This document shows positions 1 through 5,937 of a stretch of 7,021 nt of DNA, one piece after another. The notes beneath the pieces are model-generated. The model did not search any database. It saw only the letters and a list, made by a program, of their open reading frames with translations, and was not told the origin of the DNA. Where the stretch lies: positions 1 to 7,021 of the forward strand of contig CAISKG010000156.1 in NCBI GenBank assembly GCA_903885855.1. Reading direction: 5' to 3'. The translations under genes and the position numbers were made by a program. The DNA comes from an uncultured Planctomycetaceae bacterium (lineage in GTDB: Bacteria > Planctomycetota > Planctomycetia > Pirellulales > UBA1268). How positions within the stretch are numbered: the stretch's first letter is position 1; each line of letters starts with the position of its first letter.

Positions 1-1
1 A

Positions 2-262
2 CCGGCCGCCGCGGCGCTCGCGGCCTGGCGCGCCGTCGTCGCGCGGGGTGCGCTGCCGGCGGCGCTCGGGGAGGCCTTCCGCCGCGCGCGTGGGGGGGCG
101 AATCTCGTCGCGCTGGGGATGGCGTCCGACCTGGCGCTCGCCGCGGCGCTCGACACGCGCCGCACGGTGCCGCGGCTCGACGCCGTCACCGGCGGGCTCG
201 CGCCGGACGGCGGCGCGGCGCCGGCCTCCGGTGCCTCCGGAGAGGCGTTTCGGGGCCGGTAA
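2..262 (+). CDS. C-terminal fragment of a ComB-like 2-phosphosulfolactate phosphatase
   Basis: The window opens inside this gene; 86 codons remain before TAA at 260-262. The fragment contains a Gly-Gly-Ala-Asn-Leu-Val-Ala-Leu-Gly-Met stretch, then an Asp-rich helix and Leu-Asp-Thr-Arg-Arg-Thr-Val-Pro-Arg-Leu-Asp. This resembles the C-terminus of the ComB family, which has a GGxNL..LG..xDI pattern, then an Asp and a VP near the end. ComB hydrolyses 2-phosphosulfolactate to sulfolactate, a step of archaeal coenzyme M synthesis. Bacterial homologues exist, but their role is less clear. After the family match comes a low-complexity tail of about 20 Ala/Gly/Ser residues. The catalytic part lies outside the window, so the call rests on the tail pattern alone and is tentative. 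The stop is 122 bases upstream of glyS, and a promoter-like element lies between, so the two genes need not share a transcript. Confidence 0.55.
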   Translation, partial: PAAAALAAWRAVVARGALPAALGEAFRRARGGANLVALGMASDLALAAALDTRRTVPRLDAVTGGLAPDGGAAPASGASGEAFRGR

Positions 263-291
263 GTTGCGTGGTGCCGGGGGGCGTTTCCCGC

Positions 292-297
292 TACCCT
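292..297 (+). promoter_or_regulatory. Candidate -10 element of glyS (TACCCT)
   Basis: An AT-richer hexamer in a GC-rich gap, 87 bases before the glyS ATG and followed directly by ACCGG. The same layout, a TA-type hexamer and then CCGG within four bases, occurs before the next three transcription units. No convincing -35 is visible; TTGCGT at 264-269 sits 22 bases away, which is too far. This is pattern inference only. Confidence 0.25.
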
Positions 298-384
298 ACC
301 GGTCCTTGGAGGTGGTCCGTCACGGCTCTGCCGCGCGGCCCGCCCCGGCACCGATCCCGCCCGCATCCCCCCTCCGGATCTTCG

Positions 385-2031
385 ATGGACAAGCCAACCG
401 ACCAGTCGCGCATGGACAAGATCGTGTCGCTCGCCAAGCGGCGCGGTTTCATCTTCCAATCGAGCGAGATCTACGGGGGGCTCAACGGCTTCTGGGACTA
501 CGGCCCCCTCGGCGTCTCGCTCAAGCGCAACCTCAAGGACGCCTGGTGGCACGACATGGTCGCCGGCCACGACGAGCTGGCCACGCCGGCCGGCGCGCCG
601 CAGCCCTACGAGATGGCCGGGCTCGACTGCACGATCATCATGCATCCGCAGGTCTGGAAGTGCTCCGGCCACTTCGACCTCTTCCACGACTGGATGATCG
701 ACTGCCGGGAATCGAAGAAGCGGTACCGCTTCGACCACCTGCAGGGGCGGTGGGCCTCCCACCGCGGCCGGAAACTGTTCGTCGCGACCGACCAGTCGGG
801 TGACGATGCCGCCACGCACTGCACGGCGCGGGCCCTGAAGGGCTTCGGCGTCCGTGCCAGCAAGGCCGAGGAGATCGAGTGGCTCGGCGGGCTCGAGCCC
901 CTCGCCGCCGCCGTCCATGGCGGCGCGGTGGCCCTCGGGGACGTCCTCGGCCCCGACGCGGGCGAGCCGGGCACGCTCACCTCGCCGCGCGAGTTCAACC
1001 TGATGTTCGAGACGCGCATCGGGGCGCTGGCCGGCGACGACGACGACCGGGCCTTCCTGCGGCCGGAGACGGCGCAGGGGATCTTCATGAACTTCAAGAA
1101 CGTCGTCGACACCTCGCGCGTCAAGGTTCCCTTCGGCATCGGGCAGATCGGCAAGAGCTTCCGCAACGAGATCACGCCGCGGAACTTCACCTTCCGCTCG
1201 CGCGAGTTCGAGCAGATGGAGATCGAGTTCTTCTGCAAGCCGTCGGAATCGGCGCAGTGGTACCGCTACTGGCGCGATCGGCGCTGGCAGTGGTACCTGT
1301 CGCTGGGCCTCACCGAGGGGAAGTTGCAGCTCCGCGAGCACCACGCCGACGAGCTGTCGCACTATTCCGTCGGCACCGCCGACATCGAGTACGCCTTCCC
1401 GTTCCTGGCGCCGGGGGAATTCGGCGAGCTCGAGGGGATCGCCCACCGTGGCGACTTCGATCTCCGCAGCCACATGGAGGGGAAGCTCGTCCGCCAGGAT
1501 GGCCAGCTCGTCGTCGAGCAGGGGGCCGACGGGAAGCCGCGGCACCGGGGGAGCGGGAAGGATCTCTCCTACTTCGACGACGTCACGCGCGAGCGGTTCG
1601 TGCCGCACGTCATCGAGCCCTCGGCCGGGGCCGACCGGGCGGTCCTGGCCTTCCTCTGCGACGCCTACCACGAGGACGAGGTGCCCGACGAGGATGGCAA
1701 GCCGCGCAGCCGTACCGTCCTCAAGCTCCACCCGCGCCTGGCGCCGCTGAAGGTGGCGGTGCTGCCGCTGGTCAAGAAGGACGGGATGCCGGAGGTCGCG
1801 ATCGACCTCTATCGTCGGCTCAAGTCGCACATGCCGGCCTACTACGACGAGAAGGGCTCGGTCGGTCGCCGCTACGCCAGGCAGGACGAGGCGGGCACCC
1901 CCTGGTGCCTGACGATCGACGGCCAGACGCTCGCCGACGGGACCGTCACGCTCCGCGACCGCGACTCGCTCGCGCAGGATCGGGTGGCGGTGGCCGAGGT
2001 CGTCGACATGCTCCGGGAGCGCCTCCGATGA
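385..2031 (+). CDS. glyS: Glycyl-tRNA synthetase, class II homodimeric (alpha2) type
   Basis: Charges tRNA-Gly with glycine in the cytoplasm, using ATP. The 548-residue product is the single-chain archaeal/eukaryotic/Thermus type, not the alpha2beta2 type. The N-terminus has the family block KRRGFIFQSSEIYGG followed by DYGPLG. RPETAQG lies at 226-232. Class II motif 2 (FRNEI, from residue 259) is followed by REFEQMEIEFF at 273-283. Motif 3 has EPSAGADR at 411-418. The anticodon-binding domain runs from about 445 to the end and includes PLVKKDG and the GSVGRRYARQDE block. ATG 385 is chosen because it leaves about 15 residues before KRRGF, close to Thermus GlyRS; ATG 412 is the alternative, and upstream GTG 268 would add an unrelated Arg/Pro-rich leader. 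No clear Shine-Dalgarno site precedes it. The zinc-type cysteine pair seen in some relatives is replaced by GPDAGEPG at 189-196. The 3' end overlaps the next gene by ATGA. Confidence 0.97.
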   Translation: MDKPTDQSRMDKIVSLAKRRGFIFQSSEIYGGLNGFWDYGPLGVSLKRNLKDAWWHDMVAGHDELATPAGAPQPYEMAGLDCTIIMHPQVWKCSGHFDLFHDWMIDCRESKKRYRFDHLQGRWASHRGRKLFVATDQSGDDAATHCTARALKGFGVRASKAEEIEWLGGLEPLAAAVHGGAVALGDVLGPDAGEPGTLTSPREFNLMFETRIGALAGDDDDRAFLRPETAQGIFMNFKNVVDTSRVKVPFGIGQIGKSFRNEITPRNFTFRSREFEQMEIEFFCKPSESAQWYRYWRDRRWQWYLSLGLTEGKLQLREHHADELSHYSVGTADIEYAFPFLAPGEFGELEGIAHRGDFDLRSHMEGKLVRQDGQLVVEQGADGKPRHRGSGKDLSYFDDVTRERFVPHVIEPSAGADRAVLAFLCDAYHEDEVPDEDGKPRSRTVLKLHPRLAPLKVAVLPLVKKDGMPEVAIDLYRRLKSHMPAYYDEKGSVGRRYARQDEAGTPWCLTIDGQTLADGTVTLRDRDSLAQDRVAVAEVVDMLRERLR

Positions 2032-2876
2032 TCGTGCCGACGGCGGTGCCGGGGGCCGTGCCGGCCCTGAGCACCGTCTGCTCGCTCGACGCGGAGCTGC
2101 GCACCATTCTCGAGGATTACTCGGCGGGCCAGTGCGGGGCGGTGGAATTGTGGCTCGGCCACGTGGAGCGGTTCCTCGCCGCGGAGGAGCCGGAGACGCT
2201 GCGCGGCATGCTCGCCGACACGGGGATCCGGGCGGTGGCGGCGGCGTTCCAGGGGGGCCTGATGACGGCCGAGGGAGAGGCGGGGGAGATCCACGGCACG
2301 CTCCTGGGCCACCGATTGGAATTGTGCCGCGGCCTGGGCATCCCGGTGCTCATCGTGGCCGGCGACGCGTTCGGCCCGCTCGATCCGGCGGGGCTTTCGC
2401 GGATGGCGGAAAACCTCGCCGCAGCCGCGCGCCGCGCCGCGGAGGCCGGAGTGCGGCTGGCGCTGGAGTTCGACGCGCGGGCGAGCTTCCCCAACAACCT
2501 CCAGTCGGCGGTGGCGCTGGTGGAGCAGGTGCGGCACCCGGCGCTCGGCCTGTGCCTCGATTGGCACCACTTCACGATCGGCCCGAGCAAGGAGGCCGAC
2601 CTCGGGCTCCTCGACGCCGAGCATCTGTTTCACGTGCAGCTGTCCGACCTGGCCGACGTGCCCCGGGAAATGGCCGGCGACGCCGAGCGCATCCTTCCCG
2701 GCGAGGGGTCTTCCGACCCATCCCCGCTGCTGGATCGGCTGGCGGCCATCGGCTACCGGGGGGCGGTGAGCGTGGAATTGATGAATCCGGCCCTCTGGCG
2801 AGTGCCGCCGCGGCAGTTCGGCGAGGTGGCGGCTACGGCCCTGCGCCGCCTCCTCGGCCAGGCGGAGATGGGCTGA
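2028..2876 (+). CDS. Sugar phosphate isomerase/epimerase-like TIM-barrel protein
   Basis: A 282-residue protein of the xylose isomerase-like TIM-barrel family (AP_endonuc_2 superfamily), usual length 270-290. The visible landmarks match metal sites of this fold: Glu147 in LALEFD, Asp178 with His180/His181 in LCLDWHHF, His202 in HVQLSD, a PGEG loop around 224-227, and Glu250 in SVELMN. Such enzymes usually bind a divalent metal and isomerise or epimerise keto sugars, inosose or related compounds; the substrate here cannot be read from sequence. The ATG at 2028 overlaps the glyS stop (ATGA). GGGAG at 2015-2019 lies 8 bases upstream, inside glyS, and supports this start and translational coupling. 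The in-frame reading continues upstream across glyS but codes only for Arg/Pro-rich shadow sequence. No signal peptide is visible, so the protein is probably cytoplasmic. Confidence 0.88.
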   Translation: MIVPTAVPGAVPALSTVCSLDAELRTILEDYSAGQCGAVELWLGHVERFLAAEEPETLRGMLADTGIRAVAAAFQGGLMTAEGEAGEIHGTLLGHRLELCRGLGIPVLIVAGDAFGPLDPAGLSRMAENLAAAARRAAEAGVRLALEFDARASFPNNLQSAVALVEQVRHPALGLCLDWHHFTIGPSKEADLGLLDAEHLFHVQLSDLADVPREMAGDAERILPGEGSSDPSPLLDRLAAIGYRGAVSVELMNPALWRVPPRQFGEVAATALRRLLGQAEMG

Positions 2877-2932
2877 CCCGCCCCGGGCGACGCCGACGCG
2901 CCGATCGCTCGCCCCCGACGGGGGGTGGCCGG

Positions 2933-2938
2933 TAAACT
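2933..2938 (+). promoter_or_regulatory. Candidate -10 element of the Trp-rich protein gene (TAAACT)
   Basis: The most AT-rich hexamer of the gap after the isomerase gene, followed by TCCCGG. It fits the layout shared with the elements at 292, 4376 and 5895. It lies 68 bases before the GTG at 3007. If it is a true -10, transcription would start near 2945, so an ATG at 2947 would be almost leaderless, which favours the GTG start. No good -35 is seen. Confidence 0.28.
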
Positions 2939-2996
2939 TCCCGGGAATGGCGTCGCGCCCGCACCGGAGGAGCCGCTGCGGCGCATCCGCCACGAG

Positions 2997-3001
2997 GGAG
3001 G
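2997..3001 (+). promoter_or_regulatory. Strong Shine-Dalgarno site deciding the GTG start at 3007
   Basis: GGAGG lies 5 bases before GTG 3007. No comparable site precedes the in-frame ATG at 2947. This is one of the two best ribosome-binding sites in the window, the other being at 6950-6954. Confidence 0.6.
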
Positions 3002-3006
3002 TGGAT

Positions 3007-4308
3007 GTGATCGGGTCGTCGCGAGTGCGTGCCGAGGGCCTCGCCTCCTGCGGGGGTGCGGCCCGGCGCTGGTCGTGCCTGCTCCTGCTCGCCCTGGCCG
3101 CCGGTCTGGGCGGGCTCGGGGGCGAGGCCGTGGCCCGTCCCCCCTTCGCCGCCGGCCCGGGGTGGGGAGGTGGGTTCGGCGTCTCCCGTGGCGCCTGGGT
3201 CGGCGGTGGATGGCGCGGCGGTTTCGCGGGCCCCGGGTTCGCCGTCGGCTTCCGCCGCGGCATCGGATTCGGCGGGTGCTGGCCGGCGCGCGCCTGGAAT
3301 GGCTGCTGGCCCGGCACGTGGGGGTACGGCGGCTGCTTTCCGGTGGTGGGCACCGCGTGGTGTGGCACCGGCTTCGCGGTCGGCGGCACCCGTTTCTGGT
3401 CCGGTTCGACGTTCTTCGGGGTGCCCGCCTGGGGAGGGTGCTTTCCCGTCGCCCCGTTCGGCTGGTGCGCACCGACGTGGTGCCCGCCGGCATGGGGCGC
3501 GCCGGTGTGGGGCGGACCAGCATGGTGCGGGCCGGCATGGGGCGCGCCGGTGTGGGGCGGACCAGCATGGTGCGCGCCGGCATGGGGCGCGCCGGCGTTC
3601 TGCGGCGGTGGTGCATCGGCGTGGTACGGCGGCTGGAACGTGGGTACGGCTCAGGGCTGGAACGCCGGTCCGGCCAGGGGCTGGAACGTGGGGCCGGCCC
3701 GGGGCTGGAATCTCCCCTGCGCGGCGGTCGCGCCCCGCCGTCCGGCGGCTGCGCTGATGGCCGGGCAGGCTCCGGCGGAAAACGCCTTCGGCGGCCGCGA
3801 CGCCCTCGGCGGCGGGGTGATCGACGCCGCGGTCGCCGGCACGATCCGCTCGAGCAACGCCGAGGCGCGCCGCCGCGCGGCGCGCCTGGTGAAACTCGGC
3901 GACGGGCATCTGCGCGACGCCGTCGACGAGCCGGCCCGTGTGGCCAAGGCCATCGACGCCTACCGCCGCGCCGCGGCGATCGCTCCCGATCAGCCCGACG
4001 TCCATCTGCGCCACTCGATCGCGCTGGTCGCGGCCGGCAAGCGCACCGCGGCCGACGCGGCCATCGCCCGTGCCGTGGCGATCGACGCGCGACTGGCCGA
4101 GCCCGCGGGTGGCACCGGAGCGGAGGGGGCGGCCGAGCGCCTCGCCGGCCTTCCCGCCCCCACCGCGCTCGACGTGCGCGGCGGCCGGCTGCTCGCGAGG
4201 ATCTTCGACGCCGGCGGCCCGGACGGCGCCGCCCCCGAAGGCAACTGGATCGCCCGCTCATGGGCGGGCCGCCCGGGCACCGGCGTGCTCGTCGCCTCCC
4301 GGCCCTGA
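3007..4308 (+). CDS. Secreted Trp/Cys/Gly-rich repeat protein with C-terminal TPR domain
   Basis: I do not recognise a named family for the whole 433-residue protein. A signal peptide is likely: Arg20-Arg21, a Leu/Ala-rich core at about 22-38, and cleavage after AVA at 43. Residues 44-236 are low complexity with 24 tryptophans. Eleven cysteines lie between 91 and 238, including four GC(W/F)P motifs starting near 90, 99, 109 and 144. This part holds nine PxWxx-type pentapeptides and then GWN octapeptides. After an Ala-rich linker, residues about 279-365 form two TPR-like helical pairs, with AIDAYRRAAAIAPDQPD as the clearest consensus. The last 70 residues are Ala/Gly-rich. The TPR part suggests protein-protein contact; the Trp/Cys part could be an extracytoplasmic disulfide-linked or surface structure, but that is inference. 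ATG 2947 would give 20 more residues. The gene appears to stand alone. Confidence 0.75.
   Translation: MIGSSRVRAEGLASCGGAARRWSCLLLLALAAGLGGLGGEAVARPPFAAGPGWGGGFGVSRGAWVGGGWRGGFAGPGFAVGFRRGIGFGGCWPARAWNGCWPGTWGYGGCFPVVGTAWCGTGFAVGGTRFWSGSTFFGVPAWGGCFPVAPFGWCAPTWCPPAWGAPVWGGPAWCGPAWGAPVWGGPAWCAPAWGAPAFCGGGASAWYGGWNVGTAQGWNAGPARGWNVGPARGWNLPCAAVAPRRPAAALMAGQAPAENAFGGRDALGGGVIDAAVAGTIRSSNAEARRRAARLVKLGDGHLRDAVDEPARVAKAIDAYRRAAAIAPDQPDVHLRHSIALVAAGKRTAADAAIARAVAIDARLAEPAGGTGAEGAAERLAGLPAPTALDVRGGRLLARIFDAGGPDGAAPEGNWIARSWAGRPGTGVLVASRP
3472..3606 (+). repeat. 15-base periodic coding repeat, nine PxWxx-type pentapeptides
   Basis: In frame, the DNA encodes nine consecutive five-residue units: PTWCP, PAWGA, PVWGG, PAWCG, PAWGA, PVWGG, PAWCA, PAWGA, PAFCG. 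Trp or Phe occupies position 3 and Pro position 1 of every unit. The pattern is seen directly in the reading frame of the secreted protein. Confidence 0.9.
3487..3595 (+). repeat. 45-bp tandem duplication (about 2.4 copies)
   Basis: Copies at 3487-3531 and 3532-3576 differ at one base only, G at 3530 against C at 3575, which changes Gly to Ala. A third partial copy matches for 19 bases from 3577. The unit is three 15-base subunits long, so it keeps the reading frame. Near identity at third codon positions points to recent duplication by slippage or unequal recombination. Confidence 0.93.
3631..3714 (+). repeat. 24-base coding repeat encoding GWN octapeptides
   Basis: Three full units and one partial one: GWNVGTAQ, GWNAGPAR, GWNVGPAR, GWNL. 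The DNA units are alike but more diverged than the 45-bp duplication upstream. The repeat directly follows the pentapeptide array in the same protein. Confidence 0.88.
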
Positions 4309-4351
4309 TCGCCGGCATCCGGCAAGGGCGGCGGCCCCCTTCAGGGCGATC
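4307..4351 (+). terminator. Possible hairpin after the Trp-rich protein gene
   Basis: GATCGCC at 4307-4313 can pair with GGCGATC at 4345-4351. A small GCCGG/CCGGC hairpin with a 3-base loop lies inside, at 4311-4323, and competes with the outer stem. No T-run follows. It starts within the stop codon of the upstream gene. Weak support. Confidence 0.22.
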
Positions 4352-4375
4352 TGCGGACGGCGCTGCCGTTGCGGG

Positions 4376-4381
4376 TATCCT
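4376..4381 (+). promoter_or_regulatory. Candidate -10 element of hisD (TATCCT)
   Basis: TATCCT matches four of the six bases of the TATAAT consensus. It lies 62 bases before the hisD ATG and is followed by TTCCCCGG, as in the other units. No clear -35 lies at normal spacing. The element falls inside the N-terminal extension that would result from TTG 4369, which argues against that start. Confidence 0.3.
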
Positions 4382-4443
4382 TTCCCCGGCGATCCCCGCA
4401 TCGTCCGCGGATCCGCGCCGAAGACCTCTCCCCGCCGCTCCCG

Positions 4444-5829
4444 ATGCCAGCTCCCGCCCCGCCCTGTGCCCGGATCGATCTGGCGTCGCCCGAGGGGCGC
4501 GCCCGACTCGACGCGCTGCGGGCCACGCTCGTCTCCCAGGGGGACGTCGTCAGCCCCGCGGGCCGTCAGAAGACGATCGACGTCTTCGGCGAGCCCCTCA
4601 CGCCGAGGCAGGTGGTGGAGCGGATCTGCGCCGACGTCGCGGGCCGGGGTCTCGACGCGCTCCTGCAGTACACGCGGGCCATCGACGGCGTCGCGATCCC
4701 CCCGGAGGGCCTGTTCGTGCCCCCGGAAGCGCTCGCCGCGGCGCACGCGGCGGTCGAGCCGGGATTCCTCGAGTCGGTGCGCCGCATCCGCGAGCGGGTC
4801 CGCACGTTCCAGGAGGCGCTCCTGCATCGCGACGTGGCGGTGCCGCTGCCCGGCGGGGGCCAGCTGCGCCAGCGCTACCTCCCGCTCGACCGCGTCGGCG
4901 TCTGCGTGCCCGGCGGGGCGGCGGCCTATCCCTCCACGCTCCTCATGACGGTCGTGCCGGCGCAGGTGGCGGGGGTGGGGGAGATCGTCGTGGTCGCCCC
5001 GCCGACGCGCTTCGGCTCGGAGAACCGGCACGTGCTCGCCACCTGCCACGAGCTCGGCGTGTCGCGCGTGGCGCGGTGCGGCGGCGCGCAGGCGGTGGCG
5101 GCGCTCGCGCACGGCCTGCCTGCGACGGCGGGCCACCCCGGGCTCCCACCGGTCGACATGATCGTCGGCCCGGGCAACCTCTTCGTGGCCCTGGCCAAGC
5201 GGCTGGTCTTCGGCACCGTGGCGATCGATTCGATCGCCGGGCCGAGCGAGATCGTGATCGTCGCCGACGGCGCCGGGAATCCCGAGTACATCGCCGCCGA
5301 CATGCTCGCCCAGGCGGAGCATTCCCCCGGCTCGGCGATCCTCCTCACGCCCTCCACGGCGCTGGCCGACTCCGTCGCCGGGGCGCTCGTGCGGCGGCTC
5401 GGCGTGCTCGAGCGCCACGACCTGACGCGCGACAGCCTGGAGCGGTTCTGTGCGATCGTCGTCACCGCCGACGACGCGGAGGCGGCCCGGCTGGCCGACG
5501 AGCTCGCCCCCGAGCACCTCTCGATCGACACCGCCGACCCCGAGGCGACGCTCGCGCGGATCCGCCATGCGGGGGCCGCCTTCCTCGGCCCGTGGAGCCC
5601 GGTGGCCGCCGGCGACTACGCCGCCGGCCCCTCGCACGTGCTCCCCACGGGGGGCACCGCGCGATTCGCCGCCGGCCTCTCGGCCAACGACTTCCTCCGG
5701 GGCGGGAGCGTGATCCGCCTCGGCCGCGACGATCTCGCCGCGATCGCCGCCGACATCGCCACACTCGCCGACACCGAGGGGCTCACCGCCCACCGGCGCA
5801 GCGTCGAGGCACGCATCCCGCGTGCCTGA
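4444..5829 (+). CDS. hisD: Histidinol dehydrogenase
   Basis: Catalyses the last two steps of histidine synthesis, L-histidinol to L-histidine via histidinal, with two NAD+ and one zinc; cytoplasmic dimer. The 461 residues cover the full family. Key E. coli residues recur with a constant offset of 31: Gln290 and His293 (QAEH), Glu357 and His358 (APEH, catalytic), Asp391 (AGDY), Glu445 and His450 (EGLTAH). All zinc, substrate and catalytic positions are therefore kept with no net indel between them. The VCVPGGAAAYPSTLLM block, VGPGN and AIDSIAGPSE are also typical. The extra 31 residues lie before Gln290. ATG 4444 is chosen because residues before it are Arg/Pro-rich and unlike the family; no Shine-Dalgarno site is visible. 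No other his gene is adjacent, so this is a stand-alone hisD, as is common where the his operon is dispersed. Confidence 0.98.
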   Translation: MPAPAPPCARIDLASPEGRARLDALRATLVSQGDVVSPAGRQKTIDVFGEPLTPRQVVERICADVAGRGLDALLQYTRAIDGVAIPPEGLFVPPEALAAAHAAVEPGFLESVRRIRERVRTFQEALLHRDVAVPLPGGGQLRQRYLPLDRVGVCVPGGAAAYPSTLLMTVVPAQVAGVGEIVVVAPPTRFGSENRHVLATCHELGVSRVARCGGAQAVAALAHGLPATAGHPGLPPVDMIVGPGNLFVALAKRLVFGTVAIDSIAGPSEIVIVADGAGNPEYIAADMLAQAEHSPGSAILLTPSTALADSVAGALVRRLGVLERHDLTRDSLERFCAIVVTADDAEAARLADELAPEHLSIDTADPEATLARIRHAGAAFLGPWSPVAAGDYAAGPSHVLPTGGTARFAAGLSANDFLRGGSVIRLGRDDLAAIAADIATLADTEGLTAHRRSVEARIPRA

Positions 5830-5833
5830 GGAT

Positions 5834-5867
5834 CGCCGCCGGGCGACCGCTCCATCGCCCGCCGGCG
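5834..5867 (+). terminator. GC-rich hairpin just after hisD
   Basis: A 13-base stem, 5834-5846 paired with 5855-5867, has one mismatch and an 8-base loop. It begins 5 bases after the hisD stop. There is no T-run, so it may be a GC-type terminator, an RNA-end stabiliser, or chance in GC-rich DNA. Its position between hisD and the next promoter-like element favours a 3'-end role. Confidence 0.45.
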
Positions 5868-5871
5868 GGGC

Positions 5872-5900
5872 GTGACGGCCGGCCACGTGCATGGCATGAT
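5872..5900 (+). promoter_or_regulatory. Candidate sigma70-like promoter of the GH16 gene
   Basis: GTGACG at 5872-5877 resembles -35 TTGACA (4 of 6). CATGAT at 5895-5900 resembles TATAAT (4 of 6). The spacer is 17 bases, and the -10 ends 37 bases before the ATG. The -10 lies in a perfect inverted repeat, GGCAT-G-ATGCC at 5893-5903, which could be an operator. GCCGG follows the hexamer, as in the other upstream elements. Confidence 0.4.
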
Positions 5901-5937
5901 GCCGGTCCCGCGGCCGTGTCCCCCGGAGCTGCCTCCC

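Noticed and set aside
268..384. N-terminal extension of glyS from GTG 268
   Set aside because: It would add 39 Arg/Pro/Ser-rich residues absent from the family and would cover the promoter-like element at 292.
48..803. 251-codon plus-strand frame across the ComB-like end and the start of glyS
   Set aside because: It is out of frame with both recognised genes and its product is Arg/Pro-rich with no family signal.
879..2027. Upstream extension of the isomerase reading frame through glyS
   Set aside because: The translation before Met at 2028 is Arg/Pro/Ala-rich shadow of glyS; family similarity and the ribosome site begin at 2028.
2912..2924. CCCCC-GAC-GGGGG hairpin after the isomerase gene
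   Set aside because: A 5-base stem without a T-run, 36 bases after the stop, is easily produced by chance in GC-rich DNA.
3472..3714. Possible CRISPR or regulatory repeat array
   Set aside because: The repeats are 15, 24 and 45 bases long without spacers, stay in frame, and encode regular peptides, so they are protein-coding repeats.
1872..4318. Long minus-strand open frames (505, 521 and 393 codons) opposite the isomerase and the Trp-rich protein
   Set aside because: Their composition is Arg/Pro-rich, they have no domains, and their repeats are only the complement of the sense-strand repeats.
4369..4443. N-terminal extension of hisD from TTG 4369
   Set aside because: It would start before the TATCCT element and add 25 Arg/Pro-rich residues unlike HisD.
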